A stretch of DNA of 64,000 nt from Synaphobranchus kaupii (taxonomy: Eukaryota; Chordata; Actinopteri; Anguilliformes; Synaphobranchidae). The notes under the pieces are model-generated. The model was not told the origin of the DNA. It saw nothing but the letters and a program-made list of their open reading frames with translations, and did no database searches. Shown piece after piece: positions 61,301 through 64,000 of the stretch. The stretch covers positions 32,005,033-32,069,032 of the forward strand of contig CM056377.1 of the NCBI GenBank assembly GCA_029718625.1. Reading direction: 5' to 3'. The number at the start of each line of letters is the position of its first letter. Position 1 is the first letter of the stretch. The translations under genes and the position numbers were made by a program.

Positions 61301-63144
61301 TGAAGTGAATGGAGAGCGATAAATACCCTATTCTGAATTATCACCCCACGGGAGCACAGAGCAACTAACGAACATATTTCGCCACCATTTGGACTCATAT
61401 CATGGCCAGATAACTACACAACCCAAAGATCTACCAAAGTTCAGTTGTGCTTTAAAGATATTTTTCCTCCCAATTTGGAAAGCCCTATTTTATTAGTGGG
61501 TCTGTCTTATTGATGTAACCTTACATTTTGGACACAGCGTTGACTAAAATGTACCCTCCTCCAAGGCATGTGCTGCCAGATGACTAATTTTCACTTGAGT
61601 GCTGCGCACGTAAAGATGGAACATCTTTTCATTTGACACATGTGATCTCTTATTGTTTTCTGTCAACTAAAAAAACAGTGTAACTGTGGGCCCCCTCATG
61701 CTTAAGAGGCCACCGTAAGGATACGGTACAGGTTGTTGTGCTTGATCCACATGAAGCGGACTCCTCCATGGGCCAAGATGGGAGACAAGGTGCCCTCTTC
61801 TTCTTTGTCCATGAGGATGGGCATGAAGTGCTCAATCTCTGACATGTCCACATCTCCTCTGTAGTTACGGCAGATGAGGACCTGTTAAAGATACAAGAGT
61901 GAATTAAACTGTGATAATTATTATTTCATCAGTATTAGACACTCCCGTACTTCTAATGAACCCTGTAGTGCAGTTGTACATGTATGCGGTTTATTAACAG
62001 GTTTGTGGTATCTTGAAACAAAAACATTTAACAAATTTTTGTTTAAATTATAATTCTCACGCAACCCATATCTGCTGGAATACCCTTGTTTCAGAAATAG
62101 TTGAAAGCGAAAATTGAGTTATTGACATTGCAAATGTCCTAGTTTTCAACAACAAACAGTCATCTTCATGCTATGCCTTCCTGTACACTTTATCGTGTTT
62201 GCCTGGGTCTTCAAACAGGCAAATAAGCCCTGATGCATCTCTTGGTTGAACCTGTGCCTGAAATATTTGCTTCAAGTAGCACTGCATCTTTCATAGAATG
62301 TATTTAAAGGCTGCAAATTAGTCTTTTTTCATTGGCAGAGCCTGCACTATACAATGGCACACTTGTATTTCCCATGTGTAATTCTCCCAGTTCAGGTCAT
62401 AAGCATTCTGCCAGAACTAATACGTCCACTGCAAGAAAACAAACGGTAAGTTAAAATAATACGTTACTTACGCCATATTCTGTCTCCCTTGAGTCCCTCT
62501 TTTATTTCCTATTTTTATTTAATGTTATTTATTTTATCTACACATCAAATTCGTACACAGTTGAGCACTGAAGACCATGTAACCATGAACACCATTTCAT
62601 TACGTTCATGGTTACATGGTCTTCAGTGCTCAACTGTGTACGAATTTGATGTGTAGATAAAATAAATAACATTAAATAAAAATAGGAAGACCATGTAACC
62701 ATGAACGTAATGAAATGGTGTTCATGGTTACATGGTGTTCTTTATCATTTACAGGGGTCTGTTGAAGTTCTTCAGGCAGAGGTGACGTATAATAAACCTC
62801 CACTAGATGAATGACAAATCCCATACTGCACGTTAGCTAGCTAGTTAGCTAGCTGACATACGGAAACCTCTGATGAACCATATGACACGGATTTGCTTGA
62901 CGCTAACGTCTACCTGACTTACTTATAACACGTAGACGCAGTAATATTAATATATATATAATATGTGCAAAGTAGCTACCTATACAACTAATACGATTTC
63001 TGGATCTGCCACTAACCTTACAACTGCCTAGCTAAGCTAACATTACAGCCTTAGCGACGAAACCCACAGAACACCCCAGATGTTTGCTTCCCGTTTTCTT
63101 ACCTTGCCTTTTAGATCCAATACATACACCGCACTTGCCGACAT
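23553..63144 (-). CDS. ap1m1: AP-1 complex subunit mu-1 (whole gene span, 12 coding exons)
   Basis: This gene encodes the medium subunit of the AP-1 clathrin adaptor heterotetramer, which sorts cargo between the trans-Golgi network and endosomes by binding YxxPhi tyrosine signals. Joined coding segments (minus strand): 63144-63103, 61881-61725, 60231-60164, 51739-51609, 51397-51250, 51026-50900, 50672-50530, 46916-46845, 46516-46358, 45533-45408, 35179-35104, 23575-23553. Every junction has GT/AG and the phases join to 423 codons, the known AP1M1 length. Residues 1 to about 140 form the longin-like N domain and about 165-421 the mu-homology domain. The pocket residues F172, D174, W408 and R410 are present. 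I favour ap1m1 over ap1m2 because diagnostic stretches ([33 protein letters not shown]) match the mu1A type. A teleost-specific paralogue cannot be excluded. No frameshift or in-frame stop was found. Confidence 0.95.
24120..24497. mobile_element. single-arm copy of the fold-back Tc1-type repeat
   Basis: It shares atccatccatatctactgta, gattccatactgttccagca-type and gagtaccagaaaataagat blocks with 34640-34866 and 52345-52700. It joins directly to the Sleeping Beauty-like end at 24498. Confidence 0.65.
24498..24732 (-). mobile_element. Sleeping Beauty/salmonid-type Tc1 terminal IR/DR
   Basis: The outer end (cacttaggttgaattaatta on the minus strand after tacagttgaagtcggaagtt) and the inner direct repeat (gggtcagaagtttacataca) are about 190 bp apart. 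This is the double-repeat layout of the Sleeping Beauty-type Tc1 terminus. Only one end is present; no transposase or second end was found. Confidence 0.82.
24750..26200 (+). repeat. interspersed repeat, copy interrupted by the hAT MITE
   Basis: Flanking the MITE, 24750-25213 and 25957-26200 form one older repeat. Parts occur inverted at 47900-48400 and 52940-53270, and part (aaatctgaggatgatatgca) occurs directly at 48880. No coding region or family recognised. Confidence 0.65.
25214..25956. mobile_element. hAT-type MITE with an exact 8-bp target duplication
   Basis: The 743-bp element begins caggggttctcaatcctggt and ends in its inverted form (ggattgagaacccctg). Inverted arms extend about 220 bp, through the gcacaatgtgaacatgggg block. 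Both flanks carry ctctacag (25206-25213 and 25957-25964). The interior is non-coding. Size of duplication and end motif are those of hAT elements. Confidence 0.92.
27451..27655 (-). mobile_element. V-SINE-like tRNA-derived SINE, copy 2
   Basis: Read on the minus strand, it starts with a tRNA-like head: A box near tagtataatggttaagg and B box ggttcgattcc. A central cttgagcaagg core follows, then a gataagagcgtctgctaaat tail ending in gtaatgtaat repeats. This architecture fits the vertebrate V-SINE superfamily. It lies in ap1m1 intron 11, in the same orientation as the gene. Confidence 0.8.
29519..29535. repeat. 17-nt poly-C run
   Basis: A homopolymer at the edge of a GC-rich patch (about 29560-29790) in ap1m1 intron 11. 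A second C-run of 13 lies at 29716-29728. Confidence 0.85.
30394..30440 (-). repeat. V-SINE 3'-tail fragment
   Basis: Tandem attac followed by atttatttagcagacgcttt matches the tail region of the two longer V-SINE-like copies. The tRNA head is absent. Confidence 0.6.
33152..33764. mobile_element. non-autonomous DNA transposon with caattccaaaaaag-type ends (Kolobok-like)
   Basis: The left end aaacctcaattccaaaaaag and right end tttttggaattaaggttt are inverted. Subterminal sequence (atatatttaattgaa) and the internal gacggcactgcattaaaaac block are those of a very common fish repeat that I recall as Kolobok-type; the family name is from memory. No transposase is encoded. Confidence 0.75.
34402..34866. 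mobile_element. fold-back Tc1-type element
   Basis: It begins after TA with cagtgccctccactattatt, the same terminal repeat family as the right end at 40299. The interior is a large imperfect palindrome: 34447-34633 is complementary to about 34640-34792 (shared gccagatatgcagtagatat and atccatccatatctactgta). Single arms of the same sequence occur at 24120-24500 and 52345-52700. Confidence 0.75.
35104..35179 (-). CDS. ap1m1: ap1m1 exon 11 (residues 392-416)
   Basis: This exon encodes [20 protein letters not shown] then ITQNG plus one base. It contains W408 and R410, which line the pocket for the tyrosine of YxxPhi cargo signals. The acceptor is gttcacag and the donor gtaaga. A 40-bp minisatellite sits about 170 bp upstream of its acceptor. 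Confidence 0.95.
35349..35548. repeat. 40-bp minisatellite, five copies, in intron 10 of ap1m1
   Basis: Five head-to-tail 40-bp units containing tgctytatttaagcaggga followed by attccttatttta. Units 1-5 differ at a few positions (for example caatattcc, gagtattcc and cagaattcc variants). The array begins about 170 bp upstream of the exon 11 acceptor in transcript order. Confidence 0.9.
38793..39075. repeat. CT-rich array with CTCTCACC variants
   Basis: About 280 bp of CT dinucleotides with interspersed ctctcaccctctct and a ccct-ccct end. It is a polypyrimidine array in ap1m1 intron 10. Apparent Leu/Ser-rich open frames across it come from the repeat. Confidence 0.95.
39300..40299 (+). mobile_element. 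5'-truncated Tc1 transposon with broken transposase
   Basis: The right terminal repeat (ggtgccaatgattgcggagg, ending gcactg) is followed by TA. The plus strand carries transposase pieces at about 39393-39605 and 39635-39844, then the C-terminal part near 39880. All three catalytic blocks are visible: [24 protein letters not shown] and [11 protein letters not shown]. Stops and frame changes separate them, so no full protein is made. The left end and N-terminal DNA-binding part are missing. Confidence 0.85.
39635..39844 (+). pseudogene. Tc1 transposase fragment with second catalytic Asp
   Basis: The open stretch begins at [20 protein letters not shown] and ends at the [20 protein letters not shown] block, which includes the second catalytic Asp of Tc1 transposases. 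A TGA follows directly, and the DLNPIENLW block with the final catalytic Glu lies in another frame downstream. Confidence 0.8.
40300..40367. repeat. (AT)n tract between two Tc1-like elements
   Basis: About 65 bp of nearly pure AT repeat directly between the right end of one Tc1 (40299) and the left end of another (about 40366). Both families target TA, so the tract may have attracted both insertions. Confidence 0.85.
40366..41592 (-). mobile_element. Tc1-like transposon with decayed minus-strand transposase
   Basis: The ends ataggggaaacact and, inverted at the right, ggggtgtttccgatat form short terminal repeats about 1.2 kb apart. The minus strand shows Tc1 transposase blocks around 40985-40800: a [14 protein letters not shown] first-Asp block, then [11 protein letters not shown] stop follows near 40795, and the frame continues separately at 40803-40594. 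The left end abuts an (AT)n tract shared with the neighbouring plus-strand Tc1. Intron 10 of ap1m1. Confidence 0.75.
42448..42465. repeat. 18-nt poly-C run
   Basis: One of about ten C or G homopolymers in the window. On the opposite strand it is a G-run with quadruplex potential. Confidence 0.85.
42480..43070. other. CpG-rich patch inside ap1m1 intron 10
   Basis: This stretch is visibly richer in G+C and CpG than the surrounding A/T-rich intron, notably at 42839-42875 (cgacgcgcgcggcggacgaa). Several overlapping open frames result from the composition, but none shows a recognised domain. It could be an intronic CpG island or enhancer, an old insertion, or chance. Confidence 0.4.
43859..44637. 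mobile_element. possible DNA transposon relic with gggccaggccaag ends
   Basis: The left end carries tgatgggccaggccaagg and the right end the inverted cttggcctggccctgatg, about 780 bp apart. A ccctccgttacc motif recurs inside (near 44240) and next to the right end. There is no coding capacity. Boundaries are tentative. Confidence 0.45.
45408..45533 (-). CDS. ap1m1: ap1m1 exon 10 (residues 350-391)
   Basis: This 126-bp phase-0 exon encodes [20 protein letters not shown] and continues to [10 protein letters not shown]. The acceptor is ctcacag and the donor gtgagg. The next exon lies 10.2 kb away across a transposon-rich intron. Confidence 0.95.
46358..46516 (-). CDS. ap1m1: ap1m1 exon 9 (residues 297-349)
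   Basis: This exon encodes [20 protein letters not shown], the [16 protein letters not shown] segment and ends WSIKSFP. It covers subdomain B of the mu-homology domain. The acceptor is cccccag and the donor gtgagc (phase 0). Confidence 0.95.
46845..46916 (-). CDS. ap1m1: ap1m1 exon 8 (residues 273-296)
   Basis: This 72-bp phase-0 exon encodes [20 protein letters not shown] then YMIK. The HSHSRIEYM string favours the AP1M1 type over AP1M2 (FSHSRVEIM). The acceptor is ttgacag and the donor gtaact. Confidence 0.94.
47099..47284. mobile_element. short palindromic hAT-type MITE
   Basis: A 186-bp element beginning cagtggtcctcaaccctgtt and ending aacagggttgggggctg, with arms that stay complementary through the agatctacc and gtaggttttca blocks. 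The cagtggt-ctcaa terminal motif is typical of hAT MITEs. I could not confirm an 8-bp target duplication. Confidence 0.75.
47384..47408. repeat. short tandem repeat (gaggtggagc unit)
   Basis: Two and a half copies of a roughly 14-bp unit in ap1m1 intron 7, immediately downstream of the hAT MITE. Confidence 0.5.
47900..48400 (-). repeat. interspersed repeat, copy without the hAT insertion
   Basis: This matches, in reverse orientation, the sequence around 25080-25213 and 25957-26200. Here the repeat is uninterrupted: ctgtaaag at 48260-48267 corresponds to the 8-bp target that is duplicated around the hAT MITE in the other copy. Confidence 0.75.
48470..48783. mobile_element. MITE with roughly 80-bp inverted arms
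   Basis: The left arm starts gcatttgtggcactttattt and the right arm ends aaataaagtgccacaaaatg followed by c. The arms match inwards through cattgtaaatggtacaactg. The middle is non-coding. It sits inside ap1m1 intron 7, next to a copy of the longer interspersed repeat (47900-48400). Confidence 0.75.
49100..49680. mobile_element. non-autonomous element with inverted ends
   Basis: The left block (tcaaaatagccgaccat, 49157-49173) and the right block (atggtcggctattttgatgg, 49639-49658) are inverted copies. Outer cctccgtcacctcc-type sequence recurs inverted as ggacggaggagatggaggtg. An internal phrase (cttctccattaatgtact, near 49495) recurs directly at about 49768, outside the right end. Family not recognised. 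Confidence 0.55.
50530..50672 (-). CDS. ap1m1: ap1m1 exon 7 (residues 225-272)
   Basis: This exon encodes [20 protein letters not shown], then [20 protein letters not shown] and ends SYRLNTH. The acceptor is ctccacag and the donor gtatgt. This is one of the most conserved stretches of mu chains (beta-sandwich subdomain A). Confidence 0.95.
50900..51026 (-). CDS. ap1m1: ap1m1 exon 6 (residues 183-224)
   Basis: This 127-bp exon encodes [20 protein letters not shown] and the [15 protein letters not shown] segment of the mu-homology domain, ending NTG plus one base. The acceptor is tctctag and the donor gtgagt. It is separated from exons 5 and 7 by introns of only about 225 bp. Confidence 0.95.
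51250..51397 (-). CDS. ap1m1: ap1m1 exon 5 (residues 133-182)
   Basis: This exon encodes [17 protein letters not shown], the flexible linker between the longin and mu-homology domains, then the start of the mu-homology domain including F172 and D174 of the tyrosine-signal pocket. Thr144 and Thr154 lie in the linker, the region where mu chains are phosphorylated. The acceptor is tcttcag and the donor gtagga. Confidence 0.95.
51609..51739 (-). CDS. ap1m1: ap1m1 exon 4 (residues 90-133)
   Basis: This exon encodes [18 protein letters not shown] and continues through the [15 protein letters not shown] stretch to QE. The acceptor is ttttacag. The donor gtatgt lies inside a GAGTATGT string, so the exon ends two bases into the Glu codon and exon 5 supplies the rest. 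Ending it four bases later at TAT would leave exon 5 without a usable acceptor. Confidence 0.95.
52345..53270. mobile_element. Tc1-like remnant fused to an interspersed repeat copy
   Basis: 52345-52700 matches one arm of the fold-back element at 34402-34866. 52690-52945 continues as a typical fish Tc1 terminal region (ggatatgcaaccaaatatta onward, ending cactgta). 52940-53270 is an inverted copy of the repeat found at 24750-25090. No intact transposase is present. Confidence 0.65.
54429..54500 (+). other. tRNA-like fragment (possible SINE head)
   Basis: The stretch has an A-box-like ggtcttctggttagcg and a B-box-like gggttcatacccc, and the T-arm (gtggg/cccgc) can pair. Acceptor and anticodon stems do not form convincingly, so a functional tRNA gene is unlikely. 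A decayed tRNA or SINE head is the better reading. Confidence 0.3.
55104..55647 (-). mobile_element. Tc1-family deletion derivative, copy 2
   Basis: The 544-bp element has TA flanks and terminal repeats cactgcctggccaaaaaaaa and, at the right, ttggccaggcagtg. The minus strand retains the C-terminal half of a Tc1 transposase ([20 protein letters not shown] with the second catalytic Asp) directly behind its TIR; the N-terminal half is missing. It has the same architecture as the copy at 7974-8513. Confidence 0.88.
55771..55930. repeat. short imperfect tandem repeat (ttgaaaagcgcatg unit)
   Basis: The phrase ttgaaaagcgcatg or close variants recurs four times at about 30-50 bp spacing, each followed by an aaaat/ttttgcg string. 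The repeats are diverged in length, so this is an old or irregular array. Confidence 0.6.
57453..57478. repeat. 26-nt poly-A run
   Basis: A simple homopolymer in ap1m1 intron 3. No coding or retroposon body could be assigned to either side. Confidence 0.8.
58310..59908 (-). mobile_element. near full-length Tc1-like transposon with decayed transposase
   Basis: A 1.6-kb element flanked by TA dinucleotides (58308-58309 and 59909-59910). Terminal repeats are cagtggagtgcaaaa at the left and its imperfect complement (tgcaccccactg) at the right, with longer subterminal similarity (aattaatatctaagtgaaca). The minus strand carries broken transposase frames at 59149-58910 and 59142-58876, including [11 protein letters not shown] (first catalytic Asp) and [10 protein letters not shown]. 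Frames switch between these pieces, so the element is inactive. It sits in ap1m1 intron 3 in the same orientation as the gene. Confidence 0.85.
58910..59149 (-). pseudogene. Tc1 transposase fragment (central catalytic part)
   Basis: An open stretch of about 80 codons with the [15 protein letters not shown] block that carries the first catalytic Asp of Tc1 DDE transposases, then the [13 protein letters not shown] block. The overlapping second frame continues some of the same protein, showing indel decay. The N-terminal paired-type DNA-binding domain is not intact. Confidence 0.75.
60164..60231 (-). CDS. ap1m1: ap1m1 exon 3 (residues 67-89)
   Basis: This 68-bp exon completes the split Leu codon and encodes [20 protein letters not shown] followed by IIQ. 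The acceptor is ctatcag and the donor gtgtgt. It is isolated inside repeat-rich DNA, 8.4 kb from exon 4, and is easy to miss without the protein family as a guide. IIQ replaces the VVQ seen in human AP1M1, a conservative change. Confidence 0.93.
60412..60431. repeat. poly-T run
   Basis: A homopolymer of about 20 T in ap1m1 intron 2, possibly the relic of a retroposed tail. No element body is recognised next to it. Confidence 0.6.
60488..60540 (+). repeat. solo copy of the 60715-61457 element's terminal repeat
   Basis: About 50 bp (aagcacaactgaactttggt onwards to tagttacctggc) match the outer end of the neighbouring long-TIR element in direct orientation. This suggests an earlier insertion or a rearranged end in the same intron. 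Confidence 0.6.
60715..61457. mobile_element. non-autonomous DNA element with roughly 200-bp terminal inverted repeats
   Basis: The left end reads ctttaaagcaaaatttaact and the right end, reverse-complemented, ctttaaagcacaactgaact. The arms run about 200 bp inwards through shared blocks such as gacacttctagcacgtat. There is no coding capacity inside. It lies in ap1m1 intron 2. A partial direct copy of the left arm lies just outside at 60488-60540. Family not recognised. Confidence 0.7.
61725..61881 (-). CDS. ap1m1: ap1m1 exon 2 (residues 15-66)
   Basis: This 157-bp exon begins [15 protein letters not shown] and ends in HNNLY plus one base of the next codon. The acceptor is ttaacag and the donor gtatcc. 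Reading past the donor hits an in-frame stop after about seven codons, which supports splicing here. It encodes the longin-domain strand and helix region of mu1. Confidence 0.95.
62506..62740. repeat. perfect 85-bp-arm palindrome with a second, loop-inverted hairpin
   Basis: 62506-62590 is exactly reverse-complementary to 62604-62688 around a 13-nt spacer (accatttcattac). Immediately after, 62686-62740 repeats the inner stem (gaccatgtaaccatgaac) but carries the spacer in reverse complement (gtaatgaaatggt). The whole lies in ap1m1 intron 1. Zero divergence over 85 bp suggests a recent fold-back or template-switch event, or an assembly artefact. Confidence 0.9.
63103..63144 (-). CDS. ap1m1: ap1m1 exon 1 (coding part, residues 1-14)
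   Basis: This exon encodes [14 protein letters not shown], the invariant beta-strand start of the mu1 longin domain. The ATG at 63144-63142 is chosen because the MSASA N-terminus is conserved in AP-1 mu chains. The donor is gtaaga immediately after the AAG codon (phase 0). The preceding minus-strand sequence (ctagaATG) carries no earlier in-frame start that would extend the family alignment. Confidence 0.95.
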
Positions 63145-63345
63145 TCTAGTTGCCTTTTCGTTACGAAAAATAAGGCTAACGTTACACTGTTGCTGAATAA
63201 TTTTCAACTAAACCCAAAAAGTGCTTCCATGTAGCTGTTCGGCTACTTCAGTACATCCACGGTAGAAGCAGACGTAGCCGACAGAATGAGAAAGCGGTAA
63301 CAAGTCCGTGCGCGTGCACAGTCACGCACCAGAAGAGGGACTCGA
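63145..63345 (-). promoter_or_regulatory. ap1m1: ap1m1 5' UTR and proximal promoter region
   Basis: This is the roughly 200 bp between the ap1m1 ATG and the tail of an upstream retrotransposon. The part from 63290 is CpG-containing (gcgcgtgc, cacgca). I see no convincing TATA box, as is common for housekeeping genes. The transcription start site cannot be placed from sequence alone. Confidence 0.35.
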
Positions 63346-63346
63346 G

Positions 63347-64000
63347 CACGGTTTCTTCTTCTTCTTCTTCTTTTGGTTTTATGGCGGGTTGCAACCATTA
63401 CTTATAAGGTGCATACCGCCACCTACTGTACCGGAGTATGTAGTATGGTATATTTTCAGAACTACTTTATATCATTAGATTTAAAAAAAAATAATAATAA
63501 TAATTAAATGATATTCAAAAAAAATAAAAAAAATAAAAATAAAATACAAAATAAAAATAAAAATAAGATAAAATAAAATAAAAATTATATATATATTAAA
63601 AAAATTTTTAAAAAAAATCTTATTTAATCATTTATTTTCTATGTATTTCTAAAATACATTTATTTTAAAAATAAATAAATAAATAAATACATAAAAATTA
63701 CATAAAATAGAATAAATAATAATAATAAAATAAAAATAAATAAACTCTAAATCACAGAATCACTTACTAAATTCTATGGTATAATCCTATCTCCTCCAAA
63801 TATTCTACAACCGCTTTCTGTGTGTCCTGTACCCCATCTCCTGTTGTTCCCAGAATACCCACAAGATTCCATTCTCTTCCTGCCTTACCTATCTTTTGCG
63901 CTAGTCTTATCCTCTCTTCCCTATACTTTCGACATTGCATGAGTACATGTTCCGCATTCTCTGTCCTTTTACATTCCGAGCATTCATCTGACATACTTTT
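63347..64000 (-). mobile_element. 3' end of a non-LTR retrotransposon (LINE), continuing past the window edge
   Basis: On the minus strand, 63994-63767 encodes the C-terminal end of an ORF2-like protein. It has a zinc-knuckle-like pattern (CSEC, EHVL, then a third Cys and an RxY-rich basic segment) typical of LINE C-termini. It is followed by an A/T-rich 3' UTR (63740-63475), a conserved terminal block containing the GGTGGCGGTA string common at fish LINE ends, and a (GAA)n tail at 63374-63353. The element is in the same orientation as ap1m1 and stops about 210 bp upstream of its start codon. The clade (possibly I/Nimb-like) is uncertain. Confidence 0.7.
63767..63994 (-). pseudogene. LINE ORF2 C-terminal fragment
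   Basis: About 75 codons are open within the window. The visible pattern C-x2-C, an EHVLMQC string and a following KYREERIRLAQK helix resembles the tail of LINE reverse transcriptase proteins. The reverse transcriptase domain itself would lie beyond 64000, so whether the element is intact cannot be judged here. Confidence 0.6.

Noticed and set aside
61650..61853. Open frame overlapping ap1m1 exon 2
   Set aside because: It is the wrong reading frame; the true frame encodes the conserved mu1 sequence and splices at 61725.

Overview
The window looks like a fish chromosome, most likely from a teleost. It combines one large intron-rich vertebrate gene with a dense load of fish-type repeats: several Tc1 families (one with a Sleeping Beauty-type IR/DR end), V-SINE-like tRNA-derived SINEs, hAT and piggyBac MITEs, and long TG, CT and poly-C/poly-G tracts. 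There are no operons, bacterial genes, CRISPR arrays or rRNA genes. I cannot name the species from sequence alone.

The only protein-coding gene I can support is ap1m1, the medium (mu1) subunit of the clathrin adaptor AP-1. It lies on the minus strand from 63144 (ATG) to 23553 (stop). I reconstructed twelve exons with canonical GT/AG borders. All exon phases join, and the 423-codon product equals the length known for mammalian AP1M1. The tyrosine-motif pocket residues F172, D174, W408 and R410 fall at the expected positions. The last coding exon is only 23 bp and lies 11.5 kb beyond exon 11. Introns 3, 10 and 11 (8.4, 10.2 and 11.5 kb) are large and full of transposons, whereas introns 4-6 are only 211-227 bp.

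Layout: 1-21.7 kb is intergenic DNA with no gene I can support. It holds a 37-G run, a 0.7 kb TG-rich minisatellite, a deleted Tc1, a small palindromic MITE, a piggyBac MITE, a V-SINE, an RFX-type X-box and a CRE palindrome. About 21.8-23.55 kb is the probable ap1m1 3' UTR. 23.6-35.1 kb (intron 11) holds a Sleeping Beauty-like terminus, a hAT MITE with an 8-bp target duplication, a second V-SINE and a nested hAT/Kolobok-like/Tc1 stack. 35.2-45.4 kb (intron 10) holds a 40-bp minisatellite, a CT-rich block, two Tc1-like elements facing each other and a CpG-rich patch. 45.4-51.7 kb is the exon-dense middle of the gene, with MITEs in intron 7. 51.7-60.2 kb (intron 3) holds a Tc1 deletion derivative, a 1.6 kb Tc1 and old repeat copies. 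60.2-63.1 kb contains the 5' exons, a long-TIR element and a perfect 85-bp-arm palindrome. 63.35-64.0 kb is the 3' end of a non-LTR retrotransposon that stops about 210 bp upstream of the ap1m1 start codon.

Nothing here looks like a new enzymatic or defence system. The most unusual structures are the loop-inverted palindrome in intron 1, the hAT MITE whose empty site survives in a second copy of its host repeat, and the twin Tc1 deletion derivatives.
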